64,000 nucleotides of DNA from Panulirus ornatus (GCF_036320965.1 NC_092228.1:13720807-13784806), one strand, 5' to 3'. Numbered from the stretch's first letter, positions 1 to 12,703 are shown. Notes: generated from the letters alone by a model not told the origin. Numbers and translations: made by a program.

Positions 1-303
1 CCTCTCCCTCACTGCTGCTCTCCTCCCTTCCTTTTATGCAGCCATTTAGCCTTCCCCTCAGTCTATAAATCCCATTTTGTTCTCGTATTCTCTTCCAATT
101 TTCCCCCACATGTGACTAACTCTTGCCCCTCCCCTCCCATCCTTTAATTCCCATCATCCCGCTCATTCCTAGCCCTCCTGGCTCGCTCGCTCTCTCCCTA
201 TCCCCCAACCCCCACCCACACCCTCGTTTCTCATCCTTCCCTCACTCCCTTCAACACCCTCGCCTCCACCACTCTCCCAATAATCACCAGCACAAGCCAG
301 ATC

Positions 304-306
<3 letters not shown>
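1..306. other. Pyrimidine-rich low-complexity DNA, no gene seen
   Basis: The + strand is strongly C/T-rich with scattered CCCT and CTCC runs and leads directly into a (CT)n microsatellite. The open frame across it is made only of Pro/Ser/Leu/His low-complexity residues. I see no exon or RNA gene. Confidence 0.6.

Positions 307-380
<74 letters not shown>
307..380. repeat. (CT)n microsatellite
   Basis: Uninterrupted CT dinucleotide tract of about 74 bp. Confidence 0.97.
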
Positions 381-386
<6 letters not shown>

Positions 387-1148
387 GCCAATACGGTGGG
401 GTGGCGGTCGGTCGGTCGGTGTTGACCCCGACCACTGCAGGTGATGGCTATTGCGAGGCAAGGGCCACGTAAAAGGAGGCACCGGCACCGTTCGCTCTAC
501 CCTCTGACGATGCTCATGGTACAGGTTCAGAAAGGCTACCTTAGGTTCTGCAGCTTTAAACACGACACGCAGGCAGATCCCATCCCATCCCATCCCTCCT
601 CACCTGTGACCTGCGTCAGCGACAACACCCCCAAAGCCTTTCCGTCGCAACGCGTGGAATATTTCCTGAAGGTGTACGTGTGCTCGGATGACACAAGCAC
701 CGGTGTGCCGACGTGACCAGTGAGGGGCGTCCTCCTCACACCATCACCCAACACCACACACACACACACACACACTGCTAGTGACGAGGGAAAAACCTGC
801 CCGTCATAATGACATCAGAATACGGGGGGTGACTGCAGAGGTGGGGACAGACTATTGGCTCAAACGAGGCAAAGCTCCTGTTAAGACCCAGCCACTGCTG
901 GATAAAGAGTCAGCATCTAGCACACTACAGTTTCCATACCATTGATAACTTACACATTCACTGGATGGACGTGAGCGAGTCCAACACATGTAGGCGTTTG
1001 TTGCTTACAATTCTTACGGACTTGACATAAAGTAGAGCAGGCGACAAGACTTCCCCAACGAATGTAGTGCTACAGACTTTTGTACTATTCCTTTCTGTCC
1101 AGATGGAGTCTACTGATGCAGGAGGTGGCAACATCATCTACTACCCTC

Positions 1149-1150
<2 letters not shown>
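381..1150. other. Unique sequence, no gene seen; short (CA)n at 755-774
   Basis: Mostly non-repetitive DNA. A (CA)10 tract lies at 755-774. Open frames are short and overlap on both strands without recognisable motifs. Confidence 0.5.

Positions 1151-1180
<30 letters not shown>
1151..1180. repeat. (GT)n microsatellite
   Basis: Fifteen GT dinucleotides in a row. Confidence 0.97.
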
Positions 1181-1181
<1 letters not shown>

Positions 1182-2185
1182 GGTTCCCGCGCGGGGGCCG
1201 TCCATGCAGATGGGTCGACCTCTCTTAAACGCGAGTCCTTCATTTGGAACCTTTGAACAAGACTTCAGAGAGTCGCTCTCGTTTTTTTGACTTCCCCCCT
1301 CGGCGGAAAGATCTCTGCGTTCTAGGCCTTAACTTTCACGGTCGCTCTGGAGAAATGGATCCCCTGTGAATCATAATAACGCCATCGGAGAGCATGACTT
1401 AAAAGATCATTTCTTCTCGGGGAAACGGAAATGGAGCCAAGTGGAGTGAATGCTGAAGCACAACTTGAATTCTGACGACACAAATCCCGTCTTTTTCCGT
1501 ATGAATATAACAAACAAACTGTTCTCCGACGACGCCCTTGTGAACATGAAATACACGAAAGTCAACAGTGATGCTATTAATCCCCCGGCGGCGGGGGGGG
1601 GGGGGGGGGGGGGGGGGCAGCACAGGACAATACAGAGAAGGGGAAGAGATGCACAAGTTCTGAGATTATCAATGGGGAACTAAGGAACACCGACCCGGGG
1701 TCACTGGTTCCCCGCGTCCTCCTCCAAGTATCCTTCACTGGCCCTCCTTTTTACACTCACCCTCACCCACCGCTTGAGGAGGCCAGACCCGCGGTGGAGC
1801 AAGAAAAGCCCATATCGATGCCACAATACGTGTCAGCGAGCCGAAGAATCGACACACTTCCATCACCCATCCGGATATTTACCCCTCCAGTTCATGTTTC
1901 CTTTATGAAGGCCATTTTCCTCCATGGGGCATTTTTCACCTTTAACTGTTTTAGTGGCCATTACCCGTGCCATTTAACGGAGGGTCTGAAACAACGGCTG
2001 TTAAAGAGCCCATGGAAACCCTATGGTCCGTCCGTCTGTCCGTATCTACTCATCTACGACCACTTACCCCATCCCCTGCAGCCATAGGGAGGTAGTAACT
2101 ACCGCCATGGTCGTACAGAGAGAACGATAATGACAGCTATCTCTGCATCACTGAGAGCTGGAGGTGCACGTCCGACCTACCCCTC
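1181..2185. other. Unique sequence with poly-G tract, no gene seen
   Basis: Contains a long run of G at about 1589-1617, which has G-quadruplex potential. Otherwise no repeat or coding signal is recognised. Confidence 0.45.
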
Positions 2186-2189
2186 TGGC

Positions 2190-2563
2190 GCGCGACGGTA
2201 CGACCCCTCAAGCACACGACTGTACGACCCCCTGGGTGTGACGACCTGGCCTGATTCTCCGGATCAGGCGAGAGACCACATAACCGTAATAAACAAGGGT
2301 CGTAACGACTTGCCCAACGATCGTACCGCCGTGCTCAAGGGTCGTACCGCCGTGCTCAACGGTCATACCGGCGTGTTCAAGGGTCGTGCCGCCGTGCTCA
2401 AGGGTCGTACCGTCGTGCTCAAGGGTCGTACCGCCGTGCTCAAGGGTCGTACCATCGTGCTCAAGGGTGATACCGCCGTGCTCAAGGGTCGTACCATCGT
2501 GCTCAAGGGTCGTACCGCCGTGCTCAAGGGTCGTACCGTCGTGCTCAAGGGTCGTATCGCCGT
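2190..2563 (+). repeat. Locus P1 of the palindrome/21-bp array family
   Basis: Two degenerate left-arm units (2190-2240, ACGGTACGACCCCTCAAGC type) precede a core with a perfect 7-bp inverted repeat, GCCTGAT (2249-2255) and ATCAGGC (2263-2269). The right arm (2318-2563) has about 12 units of 21 bp with core CGTACCGCCGTGCTCAAGG. The frequent GCC in place of GTC is characteristic of this locus. The frame stays open on both strands because 21 is a multiple of three and the unit has no stop; this gives spurious proteins such as VLKGRTV repeats. No gene is inferred. Confidence 0.88.
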
Positions 2564-2571
2564 AACAAGGA

Positions 2572-4340
2572 GGGAGGGAGGGAGAGAGAGAGAGGGAATA
2601 GGGAGGGGAGTAAACTGTCCTTCTGTAGAGAACCACATCATGTAACCCTACACAGGCGCCTAGCAGGAGGTGGAGGGAAGGGGAGGTGGGGATAATGGTG
2701 GTTGTGGTGTACCTGGGGGTGGGTGGGTATGTGTTGCTGGGAGGGGGGGGGGCGAGACGGGAGTTGTGTGAAGTCTTGGTCGTCATGGCAACGCCGTTTG
2801 TTTATACCTTCCTGGTCGCCCATAGCGGCCGCAGCAGGTAACTCAATCTACCAATACCGGGACACTGGCATCGACCAGCCAGCCACCATCTGCCAACACA
2901 CACACAAACACCCCTCTATACCCTCTCTCCATTGCCTGATTACAGTCACACGTCTCCCACCAGCTCTAGCGAAAACAAACGGACAGAGCTAGGCGACAGG
3001 AGAAGCATCATAAAACTGCCCTAAAATGGTAGTTTTCAAAGTATATTACGAGTAACATGAACTGCTAATAGGGGAACATACTAAGAGTATATAGGAACGC
3101 AAACTGCGACAGACCACTGCGGGTCTTTCGAGGCTTGTGTGTGTGTGATACTGGGAGAGATCAGAGATGAGGAACATAGGTGTGTATTCTGTATAAAAGC
3201 AAAAAGGGATAACCGCAGAGAAATGCCTATATTTTCTTTTTAACTCGGAAGGCGCAAATACCTAGCCTAGTCTTCAGGGGCGTCAGCCTTATGCACTTGA
3301 ATCAAGCCACTGTCTTGTCTACACGTACCTACGGTCTTCCTTTCAACTACTCTTTGTGTGTCTACAATCCAACTGAAGAAAGAGTGAAGGAAAACGAAGC
3401 CAAACGTTTGCCAGCCATTTTGTGTCTATAACTACGGGCAAAGTCAGGACTGATCCCGTATCAAAGAGCTGTTCTGATCAAGACTGTCAAAGCCTCTTTA
3501 TATCATTTTCAAAACCCGTATTGAACCTCTCAAACTTCCATTTTCTAAGCTAAACAAGTTAAAGGTTGCCCAAGACGGCTTTCATAGGCTTCCCCTCCCA
3601 GACGCTCTCTTCGTCTCTTTTTTGAAGTAAGGGTGACCAAAAGTGTACACAGGGTGAACCCAATAACCTAGGAGAAAAACGCTAGCGATCAAGGGCACAT
3701 GTGGGTTATACCTCTCGCTCCGGGATCAAGGGGAAAAAGCAGTAACATAGGAGGAGAGCAACAACACAAGACGTCAGAATCGGTGGCTACACCACTGCAC
3801 CTGCGTGTGGGTGTTTCCTCCCTCCCACCGGCGGGGTGTTCAGCAGCGATCGGGGCGGTGGTCTTGGGCGGCTACCGTGCAGGGCGGACCACCTCCCTGC
3901 AGATGGATCACCCCGCGCCCACGTCGTACACCATCTCCAGGGGTAATTACCGTAATGGCGGTCTCATCACAACACGCGGCCACAACACACAAAACCCCCT
4001 CCAGACAACAGGCAGCTGGCTAGCTAGTCCTGGCCTTCACTACCACAACATACCAACCAGTAACCACCTCGCCAGGGACATGGTAATATCATCTCACCCG
4101 TGCCATTCAACCATTACAAGTTGACAATGACAACAAGAACACAATAAATTCTACACAAACTTGTTCCACTACTGGACGTCCTCAGCCTTAACTAAACGAC
4201 CACTTCGAGCGGACCAATGAGGATATTTTCGCACTGGTTTTGTATATAACACAATGACCACCAACTGGTACATAACTTACATGCCCAACAGGCAGGGGCA
4301 TCAGTATATATGGTTTGGCATATAATGAAATCCGACAGCC
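2572..4340. other. Unique sequence, no gene seen
   Basis: About 1.8 kb without an obvious tandem repeat apart from short G-rich and AG-rich patches at 2572-2760. Open frames are short. A diverged exon cannot be excluded without homology searching. Confidence 0.4.
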
Positions 4341-4344
4341 TTCT

Positions 4345-4512
4345 ACTTCGTCGTGTTCCACGGAACGCTGTCTGGACTTTCATAAAAAAAAAAGGGAAGT
4401 ATTCCAAAGAAACTGTCGCGACGTCCATATGGAGTGGAGTGTTCCACAGAACACTGGCTCGACCTTCATAAAGAGGGAGTGTTCCCAAGAACGCCGTCTC
4501 GACTTTCACGAA
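4345..4512. repeat. Degenerate minisatellite (~3-4 units)
   Basis: Blocks of the type GTGTTCCACGGAACGC followed by a GACTTTCATAAA-like block recur at about 4350, 4400, 4440 and 4475. They differ by substitutions and by length of the A run. Confidence 0.6.
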
Positions 4513-5265
4513 TACAGAGAAGGAGAAGGATGAAAAACAATGGGAGTATTATAGTAATGCTTAGCAAGACCCTGGCTTGCACCACGGGGGAACACACCTA
4601 ATGGAAGGATAAAGTCGGGAGGGGGACTAACTAATGCAGAGAAGGACTGGAGGGGGGAGCATCCAGCACACACACTCCCTCCCACCTGCACACACACCAG
4701 GCGCGGTGACCTGGTGCAGCCGCCCCCGTTTTCCCAACACACCAGCCAAAAGGAAATGTAATTTCAATTCAGTCTAAACATGACACTGGACCGTCCGATG
4801 AAATCACATATACGAGAGGCTCACATGGGTGTGCATCGCTCGCCTTGCATTCAGGTCTTATCCAATTACGATCATCCATCTGCATAATCCAGACGAACAC
4901 TAAAATTTTACCCATCAGGAAAATCAGGCAGCACATATGTTTCGCATCTCGCAATAAGGAAGGCATTTGTTAAAATGTAAACCAAAACCTTCCATAAAAA
5001 AAAAACAAAAGATTATCTGAAGAAATGTCAATCTATTGTAACAGTGATGGCTGGGGTGGTCGCCACGGAACACAACCTTGGGAAAGTGAGGACCTCACCC
5101 CGCGACCATCCCAGCTGAAGTCGGTCCGGTAGTTTCGTAGGATAGAGGTAAACACTCGGTCTCTTAACACACCTGGGTACGGAAAGACTCGGTGGGAGAA
5201 CATGTCTGCCTGAGGCTTTTAACACAGTCGGAGCAGGGAGTGGAGGAGCGGAGGCTGGCTTGTGG
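4513..5265. other. Unique sequence, no gene seen
   Basis: No repeat, RNA gene or protein motif recognised. Several short open frames overlap on both strands. Confidence 0.4.
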
Positions 5266-5490
5266 GGGGGAAACCACAATGCAGATTGGAGGCAGGGGGT
5301 GGCCACAGTTAAGGCTGGGGGCGGGAGAGGTCACAGTTGAGGCTAGGGGGAGGTGGAGGTGGGGATGTCGGGCGGGTAGACAGGAGAAGGTGGGGGACGG
5401 GGACAGGGCACAACTGAGGCTGAGTACAGGAGAGGCGACAGCGGAGGCTGAGGGAGGGGAGGCTGGCTGGCTGGCTTGCTGGCTGGGTCG
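5266..5490. repeat. Degenerate G-rich minisatellite
   Basis: Imperfect units with GGGAGAGGTCACAGTTGAGG and GGAGGCTGAGG motifs recur several times, ending in repeated GGCTG. The unit is roughly 35-40 bp and poorly conserved. Confidence 0.5.
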
Positions 5491-6685
5491 TGGGGGGGAA
5501 GACCACACGTACATATTAACACAGCGAGGCTTTATCTGGCGCAGGTCTGGTGTCTCCTTACCACATGCAGGGGTCGGCCGTGTCCAGCCTGCCTGCTTCA
5601 TCATCAGCCTCACACGCTCCATCACCGCCCCTTACCATCAGTGACCCCAGGTCATCTATCTATAGACTCCCCCCCTCTTCAAATATATTAGATTTATCCT
5701 AGGAAGAACACGACATAAACTAATACATCTCATAATATCTAATCACATGAGATGACGTCCATGTTTCTGTTCATCAGAGAATAAAAGCACACCAGCGCTC
5801 TCCACAATACAGGCTGGTTCACCCACCCACCCACCCACTAACCGACTCCCGGCAGACGTCATAAACTCAGGGCGGGTGTGAGCGGTGGTCGGCCGGTCGG
5901 CCGGCCAGCCAGCTGGACGGGCTCCCAGCACAGGACCTGTTCCAGCCCCCGGGCACGCTGCCCCACTACCCTACCCAACTCTATGCACCCACAACCACTA
6001 CCCACCACCACTGCCATTCTTTTTTTTTGACTCTATTCATCATCATTTAAGTCTGCTCACAGCTCCAGAGGACGCCTCTCGTGGAGTCTTTGGCGGTCTT
6101 CACCCCACCCACACAGCCCGGGTCTGGGCCCAGGCTGCTGGACTGGGGTCGACAAGCTGATGGAAGCCTTATCCCCTCACGCCTACGTGGACCCCACAGC
6201 CTGGTTGGTCTGGTACACTCTGTAGGTCCAGGGAACTCACTTGAACTTCAATCAACCCAGGGTCGAGTGAGTACACACATCATCTCAAACCTTCCAAAGA
6301 CAGACAGATAGACTCATGTTTATTGACCGACTCAACTACACGATCCCATCCTACAAAGAGGAGTTAATATCTTACAGTGCTATCCTCTTAACGCCAGATG
6401 AAATTAGCACCACTGTAATGCAGCGATGGGGTCCCTACTCTCTTGAGAATCAATTCTGGAAACTGAACCATCCCTTCATTCCCGCCCTTCAACCAGTGAT
6501 CCACACAGCCTATCATCATTTTCTCCCGTCCATCATCCTGCGTTGGTCTGACAACAGTGGTAATTACCTTCCCCCCCCCCCCCCCAAATCATTTCTCGAG
6601 CCCCATTGGTAAGCAACATCTAACAATGAAACCTTCAAATACCTAACTAGCAAACTTAATCTAGCAATCAAAACATCACACACAT
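5491..6685. other. Unique sequence, no gene seen
   Basis: Includes a (CCCA)n patch near 5820-5838, a CGGC-rich patch near 5885-5920 and a poly-C run near 6571-6585. The open frame at 6316-6612 has ordinary amino acid composition but no family motif that I recognise. Confidence 0.4.
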
Positions 6686-6689
6686 AGCA

Positions 6690-6815
6690 TACCGCAGGTT
6701 CCGGCCTTCGCTATCATAGTGTGTGTCACTAACTCCGGACCTCTGCTATCATATAGTGTCACTAACTCCGGACGCCTGCTATCATACAACAGTATCACTA
6801 ATTAATTACCGGGTC
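6690..6815. repeat. ~35-bp minisatellite, 3 units
   Basis: The motif CTATCATA followed by GTGTCACTAACTCCGGAC recurs three times with small changes. Confidence 0.7.
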
Positions 6816-6863
6816 CTGGCTGATCCATTCATCCCTCCCTCATGCCTGCTGGATGAGGGCCAG

Positions 6864-6880
6864 AGGGGGGGGGGGGGGGA
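6864..6880. repeat. Poly-G tract
   Basis: Run of G inside a GA/GGGA-rich patch. Confidence 0.8.
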
Positions 6881-7008
6881 GCCCTGGGGAGAGCGGAGGG
6901 AGGGAGGCAGCACCGGCATGGGGAATTTAATACAATTATCTGTGGATCACACGCCCTCTATGGTCGACGCCTCTGTTGCAGCACCCTCCACGCCTACATG
7001 CACCCCTG

Positions 7009-7032
7009 TGTGTGTGTGTGTGTGTGTGTGTG
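7009..7032. repeat. (GT)n microsatellite
   Basis: About twelve GT dinucleotides. Confidence 0.95.
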
Positions 7033-7269
7033 TTTATTCCGGCAGTTCTTTACATGGCGCACAAATAACTAACGTACGTACAGGTGCGCATGGTGTGCAC
7101 GGGTGCGGAAGAACGTATAGGATGTGTCCCGTACGGCCGGCCAGCCACACGCCGTCTGACAACCGTGCAAGTCAACCCTCGACGGTTCTCTCCAGGCACA
7201 GGGATCCAGAACCGTTCATAATCTAGAGCCATTCGCGTACACTCTGAGGACGGGACGACGTTGTGTGGC

Positions 7270-7425
7270 TCTTCCCTTCAGGCAGCACGACGCATGGCGC
7301 TGCAGACTTCCCCCTCCCACTCAAGATGGTATGATGCATGTGCTGTACACCTCTCCCTCAAGACGACACGACGCATGAGCCGTCCACCTCTCCCTCCAGA
7401 CGGTGTGGCGCATGCGCTGTAGGGA
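7270..7425. repeat. ~50-bp minisatellite, 3-4 units
   Basis: Units contain CACGACGCATG or TGTGGCGCATG plus a CTCTCCCTCCAGACGG-type block. They are moderately diverged. Confidence 0.65.
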
Positions 7426-8180
7426 TGTGAACCTGTGAACTCGTCATGTCACAACCCTGGTCATATCCCACAGCGTTGAGCAGCAAGTCCCTGCCTTCTG
7501 TCACCGCCTGAGAGGGGCTGGCCGATCCATTTCCGACACGATTGAAAAAAAAAAAAATATTCAGCACCTGATGCTTTCTTAATATGAAACATTACAGGTG
7601 TGGACAGAGATAAGAGCAGCCAGGCGACTGTAACCAGTCTGTCCTGCCCTACTGAAGAGATATTACCGCTTGGCCATCTTGGTTTACAAATAAACTAATT
7701 CTAGAACTTAAATGGAATGTTCTATTATACTGGAATCATGAGGACATGTAGGCATAACGGAACAGATTAACAGGATGGAAATGACAGACCCAACATCTGT
7801 ACATAAACCTCAGTGAACGAAACAGTACCGATGTCGCGACATCAACCAATGTACTAAGACACGAAAATCACCAGAGCCTATCAGAACAGAGACATCCTGT
7901 CCACAACCGTATCCTTCCGCCACAACCAACATCACAGAATCCGCATCCCCTAAAAGCTGGGCGTGGTGGTGGTGGTGTTGTTGTATGGGTGCCGTAATCA
8001 TTTCTGTTGTGACCAGATGTTTCTCATCTTATAGCTGTCTTATTCGCCCCAGTGTGCAGTACTGTGCTCACATAGCTGGAGTGGCTCTTCCTCCTCCTAT
8101 TAATCACTCACATTGGAATCAGGAGTCATCAACCTCATTAATCCTCTCTCCAACCAACCCTCTCCGTCCGCCATGGTGTT
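7426..8180. other. Unique sequence, no gene seen
   Basis: No recognised coding or RNA feature. A short A run lies at 7546-7557. Confidence 0.4.

Positions 8181-8252
<72 letters not shown>
8181..8252. repeat. (CT)n microsatellite
   Basis: Perfect CT tract of about 70 bp. Confidence 0.97.
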
Positions 8253-8257
<5 letters not shown>

Positions 8258-8840
8258 CTCTAAAGGTATCACCTTGACCACTTGCCTCACGCGTGCTTTC
8301 TTCCTGTGTCCCAGCCACCAAGGCTTGGACACCGTTAGTCTATTCTGGCTGCTGCTGCTGCTTCCCATAGTTTATGTGTGGCGACCAGCTACACGAGGAC
8401 TGACCGTTATGATAAATCCTTCTCTCTCTCTCTCTCCCCTCCCCCCCAAACAATGGCACTATCTAAACTCGCTTCCCTCCTTCATCTTCCCTATTCATGT
8501 AACATCTAAAAAGATAGGTCTAAAAAAAAACCTGAGGGAACTCTGATTTAAGTCCATTCTTTCTCATACCCTCATTTTCGTGTCACATGAATCTGCCAAG
8601 GGACATGTTTTGCCCGTGCTATATTTGGTCACTATAACAACATAAATCAAGCGCCCGACCTCCACGCATATGAGGAAAAAGGAAAACATAAGCGTAAGGC
8701 ACTGCCAGAGCAGACACAACAGTTCACCACAAAGACATGGGGAGACTCTAGGTACACCTCAGCTAACATGACAGCAACAGCAGTACTGTGCTGTGGTGTA
8801 CGATGGAAATGCACACAGCACCATTACCACCATCAGCAGC
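8253..8840. other. Unique sequence, no gene seen
   Basis: A short (CT)n patch lies near 8421-8438. Nothing else recognised. Confidence 0.4.
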
Positions 8841-9183
8841 TTACCCATACCTCCATCACTATACTCCCCCTCCATTCCTTACCCATACCTCCATCACTAT
8901 ACTCCCCCTCCATTCCTTACCCATACCTCCATCACTATACTCCCCCTCCATTCCTTACCCATACCTCCATCACTATACTCCCCCTCCATTCCTTACCCAT
9001 ACCTCCATCACTATACTCACCCTCCATTCCTTACCCATACCTCCATCACTATACTCACCCTCCATTCCTTACCCATACCTCCATCACTATACTCCCCCTC
9101 CATTCCTTACCCATACCTCCATCACTATACTCACCCTCCATTCCTTACCCATACCTCCATCACTATACTCACCCTCCATTCCT
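8841..9183. repeat. 38-bp minisatellite, about 9 units
   Basis: Near-perfect tandem copies containing TTACCCATACCTCCATCACT and ACTCCCCCTCC. Units differ almost only at one position (CTCCCC versus CTCACC). All three + strand frames stay open across it, giving Pro/Thr/Tyr-rich artefactual proteins of 225-278 residues. Confidence 0.95.
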
Positions 9184-9740
9184 TTATCCCTCTTGTTACG
9201 TTGTCCTCTTTGCCCCCTCTACCCTATCCACCCCTACATCATCACGTCTATCTTCACTTTACGTCCGACTGCCTCCTCCTCCTCCTCTTCCTCCCCTACA
9301 CTCTTGCCTCAATTCACCTCATCTCCCACCTCCATTTACCTCTACCTCCTATTACACCCTCGTTTGCCTCCACTTACCTCCCCTCCATCCCTACTTACCT
9401 TCCCCCCTCACGACCAAGTGTTCCAGTATTACCCTTGGGAACTCCTCCACCATTTACGGGCCTTTTATAGACTGGCTGGTGAGAGAGTGGATCCCTCTGT
9501 AAGCCAGGGAGGCAGCCCACCACGCACGCACCCGTCAACTGTCAACACCACACGCTTAATAACCGACGTAAACAAAGAATATAAAAGACATAACAAGACT
9601 AGTCTCGTAGAAACTGGTACATGAGTGATGCGGTTGAATAATGGTCTCTCGTCGAACACCAAGTGCAACGTGGAAACGTCAAAACTCGAAACATCTCAAC
9701 GTGGACGCTGCTGGAGAACCTCTCATCTCTGAAGGCCAAA

Positions 9741-10240
9741 GTACACATTTACACATGTACACCAATGTACACAAACGTTATGTGCATGTATATCAATGTA
9801 CGCTAACCTTATGTACATGTACACTAACGTTATATACATGGACATCAACGTACACTAACGTTATGTACATGTAAATAATGTATACAAACGTTGTACATGT
9901 ACACCAATGTACACAAACGTCGTGTATATTTGCACCAATGCACAAAAACGCCATGTACATGTACGCCAATGTACACTGACGTTATGTAAATGTACTAATG
10001 TACCTAAACGTGTACATGTACACCAATGTACACCAACGTTATGTACATTTACACCAATGCACAAAAACGCCATGTACATGTAAGCCAATGTACACTGACG
10101 TTATATAAATGTACCAATGTACACAAACGCGTACATGTACACCAATGTACACTTACGTTACGTGTATTTACACCAATTTACACAAGTGTTCATGTACATC
10201 AATGTAAACTAACGTTAGGCCCATGTACACCAACGTCCAC
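9741..10240. repeat. ~31-bp minisatellite, about 16 degenerate units
   Basis: Units have the form CATGTACACCAATGTACAC followed by AAACGTTATGTA. Many indels and substitutions suggest an old array. TGTACA, CATG and AACGTT are palindromic, so the array can form many short hairpins. Confidence 0.85.
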
Positions 10241-10325
10241 GGACTTTAAAAACACGAAAAATGAGAAAAGGGAGGTTCGTCTGGGAGACCCGGGTTTAAC
10301 GAGAGGTGAGGACGTATGCCCAGAC

Positions 10326-10445
10326 GGGGGGGGGGGGGGGGGAGAGGAGGAGGAGGAGAGAGAGGAGAGAGGAGGAGGAGAGGAGGAGGAGGAGGAGGAG
10401 AGAGGAGGAGGAGGAGGAGGAGGAGGAGGAGGAGGAGGAATAGGT
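10326..10445. repeat. Poly-G and (GGA)n tract
   Basis: A G17-type run is followed by about 100 bp of GGA/GAG repeats, a polypurine strand. Confidence 0.9.
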
Positions 10446-10780
10446 GAGGGAGGGGGCGGCTCCGGCGGGCCTGTCTGTCTGTCTCTCTCTCTCTCCCCTC
10501 CCCCCTTAGCCCTGTCTGGCCCCTCATCATCAACACAACCCCGTCCACCTCCTCCTCCTCCACGTCATCCCCCTAAACACACAATCAACGGTGATTGTTC
10601 TCAGTGCTTTACGGCAGCCATCAACTCCATCAGCTTGTCCCGCGGCCAACCCAGACACTCACACTCACTCTCTCTCCCTGTAAAGCCCACGTACGTATAT
10701 GAGGAGAATCGGATCTCAGATGTTCGTCCTAACTTTTTTCCCTCGCTCCTGGGACGCGGCCATCCCGAAGGCGGCGGCGG

Positions 10781-10782
<2 letters not shown>

Positions 10783-10835
<53 letters not shown>
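10783..10835. repeat. (CA)n microsatellite
   Basis: Perfect CA tract of about 53 bp. Confidence 0.97.
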
Positions 10836-10837
<2 letters not shown>

Positions 10838-10901
10838 CCCACATGGATACTTCACACTATCTTTTTTATATTTTCATCTTAAGAGCGTGAAGACTAAAAG
10901 A

Positions 10902-10903
<2 letters not shown>

Positions 10904-10956
<53 letters not shown>
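10904..10956. repeat. (CT)n microsatellite
   Basis: Perfect CT tract of about 53 bp. Confidence 0.97.
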
Positions 10957-10960
<4 letters not shown>

Positions 10961-11009
10961 CCGCCGCCCCTCCAATCATTATCTCCACTGGGTGCAGGTA
11001 AGGAGATTT

Positions 11010-11460
11010 TGAGTAGGGAGTGGTGGTGGTGGTGGAAGGAGGGAGGGAGGGAAGGAGAAGGGATTAGTGAGCTGTGGGAGGGAGGAGGCAGAAGCAGGAG
11101 GGGAGGGGAGGGGGAGACAAGCCGGGAGGATTGTGTGAGGGGTGGGGGGGTAAGGGTTAGAGGAGGAAGGAGGGGGGTCAAGGGATTGGAAGAAGGAAGG
11201 ATGGGATTAGTGGATGGTTGGGGCTGGGGGGGTGAACAAGGCAGAATTACCTCTGGGAAGGATGGAAGGAGAGATGATTAATGATTGTACGTAGAGGGAA
11301 GCGCAGTAAAGACTTGGGGAGGGCATGGAGGGGAACAATGGAGGGAAGGCGAGTTAAGATTTGGGGAATGGGTGGGGGTAGAGGAGTAACGGAAGGGACT
11401 TGAACAGGGGGAGGAAAGATAGGAGAGTGGGGAGGAGGAGGGGGGAGACTCAGGTGCAGA
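11010..11460. other. Purine-rich (G/A) strand-asymmetric region
   Basis: The + strand is dominated by GGA, GGGA and GGGG for about 450 bp, then switches to pyrimidine-rich sequence at about 11475-11530. No gene is supported; the long open frames on both strands are low complexity. Confidence 0.7.
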
Positions 11461-11903
11461 CGATGAAGAGAGCGACTTCCCCTCATCAGCACCTGACCCT
11501 CCCTCTCCCTTCTTTCCTCCCCCATCCCTTGATAACACAGTCACTCATTACCGTTCCATCCGTCCTCCTCAAACAACGATGTGTCGGCGGAGTGTGTCTT
11601 GCGAGGGAGGGGCGGGACTGTGGCGCCTTGCAAGGAGGAACGTTGAGCATGCTCAAACGACTGCGAACGGTGGTGAGGGTGGCGAACAATTTGCCTAAAG
11701 TCGTAAACTGCAACAACCAGGGAGGCGTGGTGCCGAGCCGGCTGTGACGCAAGGCGTGGGGAGGCGAGGGCCTGCTGGGGGTGGGGTGGGTAACGCCTCA
11801 CTCCCCACTGCTGGTGACGAGGAGAGCACAGGATCACTCTCACACGCACTCTCTCCCCTAGGCACAAAGCACTCTCACCTCCTGCCCTATACTGTCACAA
11901 GCA

Positions 11904-12036
11904 CGACCCTTGAGCACGGCGGTGCAGTCAGTCCTTGGGGACAATGGCCTGGCTGTATGATTCTTAATCGTAACTAACAGGTCTTGTCGTGCTCAAGGGT
12001 AGTGCCGTCTTGCTCAAGGGTCGTACCGTCGTGCTG
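11904..12036 (+). repeat. Locus P2 of the palindrome/21-bp array family
   Basis: One left-arm unit (CCCTTGAGCACGGCGGTGC, 11907-11925) is followed by CCTTGGGGACAATGGCCTGGC and a diverged centre. Two and a half right-arm units follow (11985-12036, ending GTCGTACCGTCGTGCTGAG). This is a short, unexpanded member of the family. Confidence 0.8.
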
Positions 12037-12648
12037 AGAAGGTTTTGGCAAGAGGTCCCAGATGTACGTTCCCAGACGCAGAAATTGCTACTGGAGGCCA
12101 AACAACGACATGTCCACGATCATCCTAAAAGATACAGACGGGTCGGGAGAAGAGCGGGGAGGGCGGCCTCTCACCTCATCAACGTCAACACCTCACCTGA
12201 ACATTAAAGGCAACCAACCAACCAGCGCTTTCCCTCAGTGACGTCCCCAACGCGCAGGGGATCCACCCCTGCTACGACTTCACCACTACCCACTCACAGA
12301 CGTCATCGCCTCCTAAGACGGTGACAACTCGTACCAAATTACTCCTTCCTGAGGATATCTCTACGTTCCCTCTGTAGGGTCGCCAGCATCTCCTCCCCTC
12401 CACCTGTAGAGCTGCCCAGCGCGGAGGGGATCGACTTACACCTCCTGATACAGTTTACGTTATACAGACGTCTCCGTCCTGGCGCCTGTAGCTGCAGGAG
12501 GGCAAACGCCTGCTGGTTTTGGAGCACGTTCTACAAGGCAAACAAAGAGCTTCATGGCGGGTCTGTGGCCAACAAAGGAGTTACTGACACCATCTCACAT
12601 CTATCTCCTTCCCTCTTGCCAGCTCGTTATCTTCTTTATCTTCCTCTT
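12037..12648. other. Unique sequence, no gene seen
   Basis: No recognised feature. Two short related CTCCCCTCCACCTGTAGAGC-like patches occur near 12390. Confidence 0.4.
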
Positions 12649-12670
12649 ACACACACACACACACACACAC

Positions 12671-12700
<30 letters not shown>
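12649..12700. repeat. (CA)n microsatellite
   Basis: CA tract with a single interruption (AACA) near 12671. Confidence 0.97.

Positions 12701-12703
<3 letters not shown>

Noticed and set aside
8768..9624. Three overlapping + strand open frames of 225-278 codons, Pro/Tyr/Thr-rich
   Set aside because: Translation of the 38-bp array and the following pyrimidine-rich DNA. All three frames being open is the signature of a repeat, not a gene.
10026..11012. 328-codon + strand open frame
   Set aside because: Concatenation of a 31-bp array, poly-G, (GGA)n, (CA)n and (CT)n tracts. No conserved domain.
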